This document shows, piece after piece, positions 9,479 through 19,314 of a DNA stretch of 64,000 nt. This DNA is from Rheinheimera sp. D18. GTDB lineage: Bacteria; Pseudomonadota; Gammaproteobacteria; Enterobacterales; Alteromonadaceae. The notes under the pieces were generated by a model. It did no database searches. It worked only from the letters and a program-made list of their open reading frames with translations, and was not told the origin of the DNA. Where the stretch lies: assembly GCF_004345025.1 (NCBI RefSeq), contig NZ_CP037745.1:806001-870000 (forward strand), in the 5' to 3' direction. The translations under genes were made by a program, and so were the position numbers. Position 1 is the stretch's first letter. Each line of letters begins with the position of its first letter.

Positions 9479-10429
9479 TTAAAGTGCGAGCTGGATCATC
9501 TGCTCTAATTTGCGCTGGTCAACAGCAAATTTACGAATGCCTTCAGCAAGTTTTTCCGTTGCCATGGCATCTTCATTTAATGCCCAACGAAATTCGGCTT
9601 CGGTTAGTGTCGCTAAAGCGGGTGCTGCGGCACCTTTATCTTGTAAATGCACAACCAGCTTACCTTGGCGTTGGCTAAGCTCGGCTAACAATGCTGGGCT
9701 AATAGTTAGGCGATCGCAGCCGGCTAACGCGAGCACTTCTTCCGCATTACGAAAACTGGCGCCCATAACCACAGTTTTAAAACCATGGTGTTTATAAAAG
9801 CGGTAAATTTCTTGTACTGACAGTACGCCTGGGTCGGTTTCTGCGCTGTACTCTAACCCAGTATTGGCTTTATACCAGTCTAAAATTCGGCCCACAAAGG
9901 GTGAAATTAAATAAACACCCGCTTCCGCACAAGCGCGGGCTTGTGCCATATGAAATAACAGCGTTAGATTACATTGAATACCTTGCTGCTCTAATAATTT
10001 AGCGGCTTGGATACCTTCCCACGTTGACGCTATTTTTACTAAGATCCGATCTTTGCTAACGCCGTTTTCTTGATACAACGCGATGATTTGCAGCGCTTTG
10101 GCAACCGTAGCGTCAGTGTTAAATGATAAGCGAGCATCGACTTCAGTTGATACCCGCCCAGGCACTAACTTACTAATTGCTGTGCCAACATCCACCGCAA
10201 ATTTTACTGATGCTAGGCTAAGTTGTTCGGCCGCTTGTGTCGCTTTGCTTTTAGCATAGCTAACCGCACTGTTTAACATAGGCTTAGCAAAGTCGAGTTG
10301 GCTAGCATTCAACAGTAGGCTAGGGTTGGTTGTTGCATCTACTGGGCGAAACTGCTCAATGGCGGTAATGTCGCCACTATCAACCACAACAGTAGTAACG
10401 GCTTTAAGCTGGCTAAGTAAGTCACTCAT
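9479..10429 (-). CDS. tal: Transaldolase
   Basis: A 316-residue class I transaldolase (317 in E. coli TalB) that transfers a dihydroxyacetone unit between sugar phosphates in the non-oxidative pentose phosphate pathway. The Schiff-base lysine is K132 in '[11 protein letters not shown]', the same number as in E. coli TalB. The N-terminal signature '[11 protein letters not shown]' is intact. It is the first gene of a likely tal-pgi operon transcribed divergently from the receiver-TPR gene. Confidence 0.96.
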   Translation of the reverse strand: MSDLLSQLKAVTTVVVDSGDITAIEQFRPVDATTNPSLLLNASQLDFAKPMLNSAVSYAKSKATQAAEQLSLASVKFAVDVGTAISKLVPGRVSTEVDARLSFNTDATVAKALQIIALYQENGVSKDRILVKIASTWEGIQAAKLLEQQGIQCNLTLLFHMAQARACAEAGVYLISPFVGRILDWYKANTGLEYSAETDPGVLSVQEIYRFYKHHGFKTVVMGASFRNAEEVLALAGCDRLTISPALLAELSQRQGKLVVHLQDKGAAAPALATLTEAEFRWALNEDAMATEKLAEGIRKFAVDQRKLEQMIQLAL

Positions 10430-10635
10430 ATTGTTCTATTACCCTATTTTTGGTTACATTCTAGTGAGGCTAAAATTAATAAGCAATTAATGTGGCAGGC
10501 ATAATGGCAAAAACCATTTTTATCGTGATATCACCACAATAGCGTTGCGCATAGGAAGTACGTTACTATGCCAACGGGTTAGTGCTGGGAGTATTTCCCT
10601 GCTTAGTAAGTAATATAAATTAACACAGGATCTTG

Positions 10636-12252
10636 ATGATTTTTCAAACCAGTTTCTATAAAAGCAAAAATCTTCTGTTAATTGAAGATTGTGAGCCCGT
10701 GCGAGCGTCAATTAAAGGTATGTTGCAACAAATTGGCTTTGACAATATTACCACTGTTAGTGATGCCGCGCAGGCAATGCAACTGGCAAATAAAGATAAC
10801 TTTGACTTTATTTTGGCTGATTTTGATTTAGGTGCGGGTAAGAACGCTCTGCAATTTTTTACCGAGTTAAGCCAACAAGCTTTATTACGTATAGGCTGTT
10901 GTGTCCTGTTAACCAGTGCTGAACCGCGCCGCTTGCCGGTGTTGGGTGTTATTCACGGCGCGCCTGACGCCTTTATACTAAAACCCTTTTCTTATGTAGA
11001 GCTAGAAAAACGTTTAGCCAAAGCATGGAGTAACCGCGTTAAATTCCGTAAGGTTTATCAGGCATTACGCCAGCATAACTATAAAACCGCGCAGCTAGAG
11101 CTAGACCCTATTATTAACGCGAAGAACTCAACTTCGTTATTGGCGCTGCGTTTAATGGCCGAAGTGCTCGTGGCTGAAGGCAGTTACAGTGCGGCATTAA
11201 AATTATATGAACAGGTAATACAACAGCGCGATTTTAGCTGGGCCAGATTAGGTCAAGCCGTGGCAACCTTACAAATAGAAGATTTTGCCGCTGCCGAGTT
11301 ATTGTTGATCCCGTTACTTGAGTTAGATGATATTCGCCCAGAAGCGCTAGAGTGGTTAGCTTGTCTGTATTTACGCCAAAATAACATTGAATTGGCAATA
11401 AAACAGTTAGTCGAGCTACTTAAATTAGATAATTCGCATTTAGCTGCGCATAGCGTTATAGCAAGCAGTTGGTTGTGGCAGGGCCAGCCTGATGAAAGCA
11501 GTAAATATTGGCAAAAATTAATTCAACAATACCGGTTTTCTGCTTTTGATCAGCCCGATTATTATTTTGCCTTAACTCGTATTCAGCTTGAACAAACACT
11601 GCGTAGCAAACAAAGTGATTTTTTGACCATGCTTAAAAAAACGGTTGATGCACTGGCGATGATGCCGCAAAAGTTAATTAACGAACAGACTGAGCCAGTT
11701 ACTGCCGTGCTTCGCGCTCGGCTTATGTTATTGCAAGGTAATATTGCTCAAGCTAAACAACAGTTTTTACAGCTGTCTGCAGAAAAAGTGGTGGCAGAGC
11801 CGGCGGCAATATTAGATATGGCGAGGTTGGCCTTTGCACTGGGTGATATAAAAAATTCAGAAGCCTACCTTAGCCAATTAAAACAATTTACCCCACAAAA
11901 GCCTGATCTAACGGGTGAGTATCAACGTTTATCTGCAGAGTTTTTGGTAAAACAAGAGCTGCAACTTCGCACCGAGATCCGCCAGTGGAATCAAGCAGGC
12001 ATGGAACAGGCACAAGCAGGTAATATACCGCAGGCGATTAGCCAATTACGCCAAGCTTTTATGTTTATGCCTTGTAATACGGCTTTGATCCTTAATTTTC
12101 TGCAGACGATAAGCCAGCTTCCGGCCGATAGAACACTAAAAGCACTAGCTAAGTTAGCAATGGTCGCACTTGAATTTAGTAATAAAACCGCGGCTAACCA
12201 ACAACGTTTAGAGCAGTTATTACCGCAGTTGCCAGAAATGTATTTTGATTAA
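10636..12252 (+). CDS. Response regulator with C-terminal TPR repeats
   Basis: A 538-residue protein. Residues about 10-130 form a receiver domain: acidic pair 'IEDCE', phosphoacceptor region 'LADFDLGAG' (D62), Thr/Ser 'LLTSAEP' and Lys 'FILKPFSY'. Residues about 140-530 are helical and repeat-like, with tetratricopeptide-type segments such as 'ALKLYEQVIQQRDFSWARLG' and 'AISQLRQAFMFMPCNTALIL'. No DNA-binding domain or enzyme is seen, so phosphorylation probably controls protein-protein contacts. The ATG at 10636 is preferred over the adjacent TTG because CAGGA lies 5 nt ahead of it. Similar receiver-TPR proteins occur in Shewanella and Vibrio relatives; the partner is unknown. Confidence 0.82.
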   Translation: MIFQTSFYKSKNLLLIEDCEPVRASIKGMLQQIGFDNITTVSDAAQAMQLANKDNFDFILADFDLGAGKNALQFFTELSQQALLRIGCCVLLTSAEPRRLPVLGVIHGAPDAFILKPFSYVELEKRLAKAWSNRVKFRKVYQALRQHNYKTAQLELDPIINAKNSTSLLALRLMAEVLVAEGSYSAALKLYEQVIQQRDFSWARLGQAVATLQIEDFAAAELLLIPLLELDDIRPEALEWLACLYLRQNNIELAIKQLVELLKLDNSHLAAHSVIASSWLWQGQPDESSKYWQKLIQQYRFSAFDQPDYYFALTRIQLEQTLRSKQSDFLTMLKKTVDALAMMPQKLINEQTEPVTAVLRARLMLLQGNIAQAKQQFLQLSAEKVVAEPAAILDMARLAFALGDIKNSEAYLSQLKQFTPQKPDLTGEYQRLSAEFLVKQELQLRTEIRQWNQAGMEQAQAGNIPQAISQLRQAFMFMPCNTALILNFLQTISQLPADRTLKALAKLAMVALEFSNKTAANQQRLEQLLPQLPEMYFD

Positions 12253-12275
12253 TTACCAATGAGGACGCCTGATTT

Positions 12276-13052
12276 ATGTTGATGTTAGTATCACCGGCCA
12301 AAGATCTTGATTTTGAACCTAGCGCCAAGACATTAGCGGTAACCCAGCCTGATATGTTAGCGCAAAGCCAGCAGTTGATTGCTATTTGTAAAACACTGAC
12401 ACCTGCTGATTTATCCTCCTTAATGCATATTAGCGACAAGCTAGCGGGCTTAAACGTTGCTCGGTTTAGCCAGTGGCAAACGCCTTTTACCGAAGATAAT
12501 GCCAAGGCCGCGCTATTTGCTTTTAATGGCGACGTGTATCAAGGGCTTGATGCCAATAGCTTAAACGACGACGATATTAGCTTTGCCCAACAACATTTGC
12601 GTATTTTAAGCGGGCTTTATGGCGTATTACGCCCTCTAGATTTAATGCAGCCGTACCGATTAGAAATGGGCACTAAATTAGCCAATGATAATGGTAAAGA
12701 TCTCTATGCGTTTTGGCAGGGCAGTATTACAGAGCAGTTAAACCAACAACTGGCAGTATTAAAATCTGATGTGGTTGTTAACCTGGCTTCACAAGAATAT
12801 TTTAAAGCGGTAAAAACTAAGCAATTAAATGCGCGCTTAATCACGCCGGTATTTAAAGACTTTAAAAATGGCCAATATAAAATTATCAGCTTTTTTGCAA
12901 AAAAGGCTCGAGGTTTAATGGCTCGCTATATTATTCAGCAACGTATAACCAGTGCCGGTCAACTAAAAACCTTTGATAGTGCCGGCTACGTGTATAGTGC
13001 AGAGCAATCTAGTGCACAAGAGTTAGTGTTTTTACGTCATAGCGCAGAATAA
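12276..13052 (+). CDS. yaaA: Peroxide stress protein YaaA
   Basis: A 258-residue protein, exactly the E. coli YaaA length, with the family opening '[14 protein letters not shown]', middle '[25 protein letters not shown]', and the C-terminal '[22 protein letters not shown]'. YaaA lowers free intracellular iron during hydrogen peroxide stress in E. coli and binds DNA in vitro. It is preceded by GAGGA and lies 23 nt after the receiver-TPR gene, so the two may be co-transcribed. Cytoplasmic. Confidence 0.94.
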   Translation: MLMLVSPAKDLDFEPSAKTLAVTQPDMLAQSQQLIAICKTLTPADLSSLMHISDKLAGLNVARFSQWQTPFTEDNAKAALFAFNGDVYQGLDANSLNDDDISFAQQHLRILSGLYGVLRPLDLMQPYRLEMGTKLANDNGKDLYAFWQGSITEQLNQQLAVLKSDVVVNLASQEYFKAVKTKQLNARLITPVFKDFKNGQYKIISFFAKKARGLMARYIIQQRITSAGQLKTFDSAGYVYSAEQSSAQELVFLRHSAE

Positions 13053-13125
13053 GCGCTGCGCTGGCGCAGGCTTTTTTGTTACAATGCCGCTCTTTGCTCG
13101 TAGCGGCTTTGCACTGGTGTAATAG

Positions 13126-14424
13126 ATGAAATTTCCCGGCCTGCGTAAAATTAAACATTACTTCCCCGTATCTCAGCCAAAACCTCAGCTACCAAGCTTT
13201 GAAGTACGGCCAGAGCTTGATACCTATATCGTAGGTTTAGACCAAACTATTGTTGACGTTGTCGCAAGCGTGAGTGATGAGTTTTTAACTAAGCACGCTA
13301 TTCCTAAAGGTTTATCTAATTTGGTTGCGCATGACAAAGCCAATATTATTTACCAAGAACTGATCAACAATCAGGCAATTTCAGATCACTTTGCTGGTGG
13401 CACTATCGGCAATACTATTCATAATTATTCAGTACTGGCCGATGACAAATCGGTATTACTTGGTGTTATGTCGGCCAATATCGCTTTAGGCTCACCAGCC
13501 TATCATTATGTGCGTCATACCAGCTCTAAAGTGGATATGAATCATCTGCAAGGCGTATCTGGTGATATAGGTCGTGGTATTACCATGATTACGCCAGACG
13601 GTGAGCGCACCTTTGTTATTGACCCCAGCGATATGGATGAGCTTTGCCCCGACTATATTCCAAACGATATTATCGCCGGTGCTGCAGCCTTTGTTGTTAG
13701 TGCGTACCCACTGCGCGCCACTGATAAACCTATTCAGCAAGCGATGTTAACGGCATTAGAAACAGCGAAGGCGCACAATGTGCCTATTGTTATGAGCTTG
13801 GGTACCCGGCATTTGGTAGAAGAAAATCGCGAACTTATTTTATCGACAATAAAAAAATACGTAAACGTAGTGGCAATGAATGAGCTAGAAGCTGAAGCGC
13901 TAACGGGGTTGGTTGACCCGCTGCAATCGGCGGCGGCTATTTTAGATTACACCGATATGGTACTTATTACCGCTGGGCCAGAAGGCCTGTATTTATGCGG
14001 CCATACTGACGAAAGCGCAAAACGTGAAAGCAGTAACCCGATTAAATCAGCCAGTTTAGCTGATTTTAATCAGTACGAGTTTAGTCGGCCGATGTTGCGC
14101 CGTGAATGCACTAATCCGTTAAAAGTATTCTCGCACATTAGCCCCTACTTAGGTGGGCCAGAGCGGATTAAAAACACCAATGGTGCTGGCGATGGCGCGT
14201 TATCGGCCATTTTGCATGATATGGCGGCAAACCATTTTCACAAGCAAGTGCAGCCGTTATCGGGCAAACATGAGCAGCCGTATTTAGCTTATTCCTCATT
14301 TGCACAAATTTGTAAATATGCAAACCGTGTTAGCTATGAAATTCTTGTCGAAAATGCGTCCAGGTTGTCTAAAGGTTTACCTGAACGCGAAGATGTTTTA
14401 GAAGAGGCATATTGGGAGCGCTAA
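13126..14424 (+). CDS. gsk: Inosine-guanosine kinase
   Basis: A 432-residue PfkB/ribokinase-family enzyme (434 in E. coli Gsk), phosphorylating inosine and guanosine in purine salvage. It starts 'MKFPGLRKIKHYFPV', the usual Gsk N-terminus. The ribokinase signature with the catalytic base is 'NTNGAGDGALSAIL' (D356). It lies 73 nt after yaaA. Its last codons share a terminator hairpin with the convergent gene on the minus strand. Nothing unusual in the coding sequence. Confidence 0.95.
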   Translation: MKFPGLRKIKHYFPVSQPKPQLPSFEVRPELDTYIVGLDQTIVDVVASVSDEFLTKHAIPKGLSNLVAHDKANIIYQELINNQAISDHFAGGTIGNTIHNYSVLADDKSVLLGVMSANIALGSPAYHYVRHTSSKVDMNHLQGVSGDIGRGITMITPDGERTFVIDPSDMDELCPDYIPNDIIAGAAAFVVSAYPLRATDKPIQQAMLTALETAKAHNVPIVMSLGTRHLVEENRELILSTIKKYVNVVAMNELEAEALTGLVDPLQSAAAILDYTDMVLITAGPEGLYLCGHTDESAKRESSNPIKSASLADFNQYEFSRPMLRRECTNPLKVFSHISPYLGGPERIKNTNGAGDGALSAILHDMAANHFHKQVQPLSGKHEQPYLAYSSFAQICKYANRVSYEILVENASRLSKGLPEREDVLEEAYWER

Positions 14425-14444
14425 GCGGTTAAATAACCGCTTTT
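14423..14444. terminator. Bidirectional terminator overlapping both convergent stop codons
   Basis: AAGCGGTT, loop AAAT, AACCGCTT followed by TT. The 8-bp stem begins within the gsk stop codon (14422-14424) and contains the stop of the minus-strand FMN protein (TTA at 14429-14431). The two genes are only 4 nt apart, so the hairpin is partly coding on the minus side. Confidence 0.7.
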
Positions 14445-16060
14445 AAACCCTGCTCGGTTTCTGTGATATAGCGCTGTGGCATAAAGCTTTCGGCGCTAGC
14501 TTCTTGCATAGCCTGAGCAAATTTGCTTGGTTTATCTTCCTGCAATAAGCAGCCAGGTAGTAAATTAGAGTAAATTTCATCAAAGCGACGTACTTCTGTT
14601 TCACTAACCCGACGGTAAATGTGCGAGCGATTTAGCTCTGCGGTGTGGGTTAAGCCGGCAGAGGCGATAATTTCCATTGCCGCGTGTACGGTGCCTTTAT
14701 GAAAGCGAGCCACACGGTTGCCCTTATCTGGAACATCTAAACCCTTGCTTAGCTTAGGATCTTGCGTGGCCACTCCGGTTGGGCATTTGTTGGTGTTACA
14801 TACCAGTGATTGCACGCACCCTAAGGCGATCATCATGCCGCGCGCGCTATTGCATATGTCAGCGCCAAGCGCGAGATTTTTCACAATATGAAAACCGTTA
14901 AATACCTTGCCGCTAGCAATAACGCGAATATGTTTTTTTAAGTCAAAGCCAACTAATATATCGCAAACAAAAGCTAAGGCTTCGCGCAGTGGCATACCGA
15001 CTGAGTTGGAATATTCCAAAGGCGCAGCACCGGTGCCGCCTTCGCCGCCATCAACGGTAATAAAGTCAGGGTAAATACCGGTATTTACCATGGCTTTACA
15101 TAGTGCAACAAATTCACTGGTGCGGCCAATAGCAAATTTAAAGCCCACGGGTTTGCCCTCTGCTAGCTGGCGCAATTGGGCGATAAAATGCATCATCTCC
15201 AGCGGCGTACTAAAAGCGCTATGTCCTGGCGGTGAATCTACTTCAGTACCTACTTCCACTAAACGAATGCGGGCAATTTCAGCCGTGTTTTTATCTGCCG
15301 GCAAAATACCACCGTGGCCGGGTTTAGCACCTTGTGATAGTTTAATTTCAATCATTTTAATGCTGGGCAGGGTGGCAACTTTGGCAAAAGATACCGGATC
15401 AAACTTACCTTGTTGATTACGACAACCAAAATAACCGGTACCAATTTGCCACACTAAATCGCCACCGTGTTCTAGGTGGTAATCACTTACGCTACCTTCA
15501 CCGGTGTTATGGTAAAAGCCGCCAATTGCAGCACCTTTATTCAGTGCTCTAATCGCATTATTGCTTAGCGCACCAAAGCTCATGGCTGAGACATTAAAAA
15601 TACTCGCCATATAAGGCTGGGTGCATTGCGGTCCGCCAACTCGAACTCTGGCTTCTGGGTCACTCGCTTTATGATGCAGTGCGGCAATTGAATGGCCAAT
15701 CCATTCATAGCCAACGCGCTGTGTGTCTAATTTGGTGCCATAGGGGGTAGAGTCGCGGCTGCCTTTAGCGCGTTGATAAATAACGTCACGGTGCATCCGG
15801 TTAATGGGCGTGCCGTCGGTGTCCGATTCAAAAAAATACTGGCGTAAAAATGGCCGAAAATATTCCATTGTCCAGCGGGCATGACCCACTACTGGAAAAT
15901 TACGCAGTAAGGTATGCCGTTTTTGCATAATATCGGCAATACCACGAGCAATAATGGGTACGAGTATTATGAGCAGCCACGGTGCCGCTGGCCAAATTAA
16001 GCTAAGTAAATAAACCGCAAGTAATGAAAACACGGCAAATAAGGCAAAGGTTAAGCGCAT
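14429..16060 (-). CDS. Membrane-anchored FMN-binding glutamate synthase-like protein
   Basis: A 543-residue protein. Two N-terminal hydrophobic segments (about residues 1-45) anchor it in the inner membrane. The remainder is the FMN/Fe-S synthase domain of glutamate synthase large subunits: 'GLSQGAKPGHGG'-like and 'DGGEGGTGAAP' loops, and a 3Fe-4S-type cysteine cluster C-x5-C-x4-C in 'GCVQSLVCNTNKCPTG'. The glutaminase domain of true GltB is absent, so it cannot be a complete NADPH-GOGAT. It belongs to the stand-alone 'FMN-binding glutamate synthase family' (YerD-like), whose substrate is not established. Convergent with gsk. Confidence 0.85.
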   Translation of the reverse strand: MRLTFALFAVFSLLAVYLLSLIWPAAPWLLIILVPIIARGIADIMQKRHTLLRNFPVVGHARWTMEYFRPFLRQYFFESDTDGTPINRMHRDVIYQRAKGSRDSTPYGTKLDTQRVGYEWIGHSIAALHHKASDPEARVRVGGPQCTQPYMASIFNVSAMSFGALSNNAIRALNKGAAIGGFYHNTGEGSVSDYHLEHGGDLVWQIGTGYFGCRNQQGKFDPVSFAKVATLPSIKMIEIKLSQGAKPGHGGILPADKNTAEIARIRLVEVGTEVDSPPGHSAFSTPLEMMHFIAQLRQLAEGKPVGFKFAIGRTSEFVALCKAMVNTGIYPDFITVDGGEGGTGAAPLEYSNSVGMPLREALAFVCDILVGFDLKKHIRVIASGKVFNGFHIVKNLALGADICNSARGMMIALGCVQSLVCNTNKCPTGVATQDPKLSKGLDVPDKGNRVARFHKGTVHAAMEIIASAGLTHTAELNRSHIYRRVSETEVRRFDEIYSNLLPGCLLQEDKPSKFAQAMQEASAESFMPQRYITETEQGLKAVI

Positions 16061-16114
16061 ACTAATTCCACAAACAAATTATACTTGCGCTTACCTTAGC
16101 ATATTTAGCTGCTA

Positions 16115-17170
16115 TCAGCTTGGCTGGAATGCCTGTTCCAGCATACGGAAACTACCAGCAGTCGCATCAAGTTCAACCTTAGCGCCAACCGGTAAAATAA
16201 ATTGCTGTTTAATATGGCCAATCATTGCACCACGGTATGCCGGAATATTAAGTGGTTTAATATGGTCATCAAATATTTGGTCCATAGTTAACCAGCCATA
16301 GCCACCGCTTGGCCGACAATCAGTACATTCACCAAAAATAAAGCCCGCTATTTTATCTAGTGCACCCATCAGTTTTAGTGTGCTTAACATGCGATCAACG
16401 CGATAGGGCGCTTCTTCAACGTCTTCAATAAATAAAATTTTACCAGTAAAATCAGGCAAGTACGGCGAGCCCGCTAGTGAGGTTAGTACGGTTAAATTAC
16501 CGCCAACCAGTTCGCCTTGAACTTTGCCTGGGGTAATAGTAATGGTACGGTTTTGCCTGGGTGCTAGCTCATCTTTAGCATCGAGCACGTTTTGATACTG
16601 CATTAGCTCACGTTCGAAAAACACCCGTCTAAATTGGTCAGCGTTAAAGCTATTCCAGCTTCCCGTGCCGTTAGGGCCATGAAAGGTAACTAAACCAGTT
16701 TGTGCACCAATAGCGTTATGCAGCGCGGTAATGTCAGAGTAACCGAGTAAAATTTTCGGGTTATTACGAATTAATGGATAATCGAGTAAGGGTAAAACGC
16801 GAGCCGCACCAGAACCACCACGTAAGCAAATTATCGCTTTAACCTCTTTATCGGCAAACATAGCATTGATGTCGCTAGCGCGTTCAGCATCGGTGCCGGC
16901 TAAATGGCCGCGGCGTGATGCTAAATGTTTACCGGTTTTTACCTTTAAGCCTAAGGCTTGCATGACTTCAGTAGCAATTTGCAGATCAAGCATGTTGTCA
17001 GTAGCTTTAGACGGGCTAACCAGGGCAACGGTGTCGCCGGGATTAAGTTGCACTGGTAAAATACGATTAGTTAATTTGCTGGCAGGGGCAGCAATGACAC
17101 TCGCGCAGCTGGCTAAAGGGATTAAGGTAGCAGCAAGGGCGCAGTTTTTTATAAATTGTCTTTTATCCAT
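16115..17170 (-). CDS. S66-family LD-carboxypeptidase-like lipoprotein
   Basis: A 351-residue member of the LdcA/MccF (S66) family, serine peptidases that cut peptide tails of murein tetrapeptides or inactivate microcin C7-like compounds. The start at 17170 is chosen because GGAG lies 7 nt ahead of it and it gives a clean lipoprotein signal 'MDKRQFIKNCALAATLIPLASC' with lipobox LASC; an upstream in-frame start would bury the signal. Family motifs are 'ALVSPS', the nucleophile region 'LLGYSDITALHNA', 'FIEDVEEAPYRVDRML' and the C-terminal His in 'IGHIKQQ'. Likely periplasmic-facing, acting on recycled or foreign peptides. The exact substrate is unknown. Confidence 0.85.
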   Translation of the reverse strand: MDKRQFIKNCALAATLIPLASCASVIAAPASKLTNRILPVQLNPGDTVALVSPSKATDNMLDLQIATEVMQALGLKVKTGKHLASRRGHLAGTDAERASDINAMFADKEVKAIICLRGGSGAARVLPLLDYPLIRNNPKILLGYSDITALHNAIGAQTGLVTFHGPNGTGSWNSFNADQFRRVFFERELMQYQNVLDAKDELAPRQNRTITITPGKVQGELVGGNLTVLTSLAGSPYLPDFTGKILFIEDVEEAPYRVDRMLSTLKLMGALDKIAGFIFGECTDCRPSGGYGWLTMDQIFDDHIKPLNIPAYRGAMIGHIKQQFILPVGAKVELDATAGSFRMLEQAFQPS

Positions 17171-17301
17171 TACGCAACTCCAGTTGGCTAATAATTTATT
17201 CAGCTTATCAATAGCAGCTTTACTAAATAATTCCAACTGTGTCTGGCATAAATGCGATAACTGCCACAGTTTTTAGGGGTGGCAGTTATAATAATAAGAG
17301 T

Positions 17302-18525
17302 TTATTTTTTGGTTTTTTTGGCTAATTTTTTGGCCGCTGCTTTAGTTGGCTTTTTCTTTTTTACCGGCACGTTGGCTTCTTTGTTTTTTGCTCTTAAACC
17401 TTCTATGTTACGGCGTTTCAGTTTCTGTTCATGATAACGCTCAACTTTAGCCAGAATTCCCATATCGTGTGCTTCTACTAACGAAATTGCCGTGCCTTTT
17501 TTGCCCGCACGACCGGTACGACCAATGCGATGTACGTATACATCGGCGGTACGCGGCATATCAAAGTTAATAACGTGGCTAATATCGTCAATATCTAAAC
17601 CGCGGGCGGCAATGTCGGTAGCTAATAAAATATTAACCCGACCCGAACTAAAACGCTCTACCGCTTGCATGCGTTTATCTTGCGGCATTTCGCCTTGCAA
17701 CCAACCGCAGCGTAAACCAGCAGTTTCTAGCTGGCCAGTTAAGCTGGCTAAACGTTCACGGGTTTTAATAAACACAATAGCTTTGGTAACATCTTCTTGT
17801 TTTAGCAAATGAATTAAAAGTGCCAGTTTATGCTGGGCATCATCAGCTAAGTGCACCCACTGCAGAATTTTCGCTTTTTCTTTACGTGACGGAATAGCTT
17901 CGACTCGTTCCGGTTCTTTTAGCGCTTTTTCAGCAAAACGCTCTAAATTATTGCCTTCTAACGTAGCAGAAAACAAAAATGTTTGCCGGCGGCGGCGTGC
18001 TTCTAGCACGATACGGTTCATTTCGCCAATAAAGCCCATATCTAGCATGCGGTCGGCTTCGTCTAAAATAAGCACTTCGATTTCATCTGCTTGAAAGCTT
18101 TCTTCGTCTAAATATTCGGTTAAACGGCCGGGGGTGGCGACTAAAATATCGTTGTTTTTCTCTAAAGTGTCTTTATGGCTGCCGTAGTTAATGCCACCAG
18201 TAATTACACCCACGTTTAAATTGGTGTGCTGGCTAAAAAACTTAAACTCGTCATATACCTGATAGGCCAATTCACGCGTTGGTAGCATAACCAACACTCT
18301 AGCGAACCCTGGGTCTTTACGGCCAAAATCCAGTAAGTACTGAATAGCAGGTAGCACAAAGGCTAGGGTTTTACCGGTACCGGTAGGCGCGCTGGCCAAG
18401 ATGTCTTTGCCTTCTAGCGCTAATGGGATCGCCATTTCCTGGATCAGTGTGGGTTCGACATAACCACGAGCACTAATTGCGCGGTTAATATCGTCGTCCA
18501 GTTGAAAATCTGCGAATGTTGTCAT
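17302..18525 (-). CDS. srmB: ATP-dependent RNA helicase SrmB
   Basis: A 407-residue DEAD-box helicase. Motifs in order: Q motif near 'YVEPTLIQEMAIP', Walker A 'ASAPTGTGKT', 'PTRELA', 'DEAD' in 'LILDEADRMLDMGF', 'SAT', and 'HRIGRTGRAG'. The C-terminus is a short Lys-rich tail (KKKKPTKAAAKKLAKKTKK), typical of SrmB, which assists early 50S ribosome assembly. The SrmB assignment also rests on the divergent trmN6 (yfiC) neighbour, the same pairing as in E. coli. It starts 73 nt from the divergent gene. Confidence 0.9.
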   Translation of the reverse strand: MTTFADFQLDDDINRAISARGYVEPTLIQEMAIPLALEGKDILASAPTGTGKTLAFVLPAIQYLLDFGRKDPGFARVLVMLPTRELAYQVYDEFKFFSQHTNLNVGVITGGINYGSHKDTLEKNNDILVATPGRLTEYLDEESFQADEIEVLILDEADRMLDMGFIGEMNRIVLEARRRRQTFLFSATLEGNNLERFAEKALKEPERVEAIPSRKEKAKILQWVHLADDAQHKLALLIHLLKQEDVTKAIVFIKTRERLASLTGQLETAGLRCGWLQGEMPQDKRMQAVERFSSGRVNILLATDIAARGLDIDDISHVINFDMPRTADVYVHRIGRTGRAGKKGTAISLVEAHDMGILAKVERYHEQKLKRRNIEGLRAKNKEANVPVKKKKPTKAAAKKLAKKTKK

Positions 18526-18598
18526 CTTGTCCTCAGCATTATTGCCTAACCGGTGACACTGCGTCTGCTTCGCCGTAAACTAGCGGCAGGAGGTGCTA

Positions 18599-19309
18599 AT
18601 GTCAGCTGGTTTTCAATGTAAAAAATTCTATGTTGCTCATGACCAATGTGCGATGAAAGTCGGCACTGATGGTTTATTGCTTGGCGCTTTTGCGCCGTTG
18701 CCGCAGCCAGGCCGCCCTATTTTGGATATTGGCACTGGTTCTGGCTTAATCAGTTTGATGTTAGCTCAACGTAGCTGCGGTGCAAATGCTATTGATGCTA
18801 TCGAGTTAGACAACACTGCCGCCTTGCAAGCTGCCACTAACATAGCCAATAGTCCTTGGCCAACAGCTGTGCAACTGATAAAGGGCGACATTCTAACCTA
18901 TCAGAGCAATAAACGTTACAGCTTAATTGTGTCTAATCCGCCGTTCTTTCAACAAGCATTGCCTGCAACTGATGCCAGACGACATCAGGCCAGACATACC
19001 GATAGTTTACCCTTTGCTCGCTTGCTAGAAAAAGCCAAAGCATTGTTAGTAGAAGAGGGGGTTTTTGCGGTAGTACTACCCCTGGTTAGTGCTGAAATAT
19101 TTTGTGCGTTAGCCCAGCAGCAGGGCTGGTTTGTTTCGCGCTATTGCGCGGTTAAAGCTACACCCAATAAACCGATACTACGGGCATTGCTGTGTTTACG
19201 CTTACAGCCCAGTACGAAAACCGAGTATCAGCTAATTATTACCGCCGCCGATGGTAGCTACAGCCAAGACTATAAAGCGTTATTAAAAGATTTTTATTTG
19301 AAGTTCTAA
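18599..19309 (+). CDS. trmN6: tRNA1(Val) (adenine(37)-N6)-methyltransferase
   Basis: A 236-residue class I SAM methyltransferase that methylates A37 of tRNA-Val. SAM motif I is 'DIGTGSGLISL', and the catalytic motif for adenine N6 methylation is 'NPPF' in 'IVSNPPFFQ'. AGGAGGT (18588-18594) lies 4 nt ahead of the ATG at 18599; the in-frame GTG at 18593 lies inside that site and is rejected. Divergent from srmB, as in E. coli where the gene is yfiC/trmN6. Confidence 0.92.
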   Translation: MSAGFQCKKFYVAHDQCAMKVGTDGLLLGAFAPLPQPGRPILDIGTGSGLISLMLAQRSCGANAIDAIELDNTAALQAATNIANSPWPTAVQLIKGDILTYQSNKRYSLIVSNPPFFQQALPATDARRHQARHTDSLPFARLLEKAKALLVEEGVFAVVLPLVSAEIFCALAQQQGWFVSRYCAVKATPNKPILRALLCLRLQPSTKTEYQLIITAADGSYSQDYKALLKDFYLKF

Positions 19310-19314
19310 TACGC

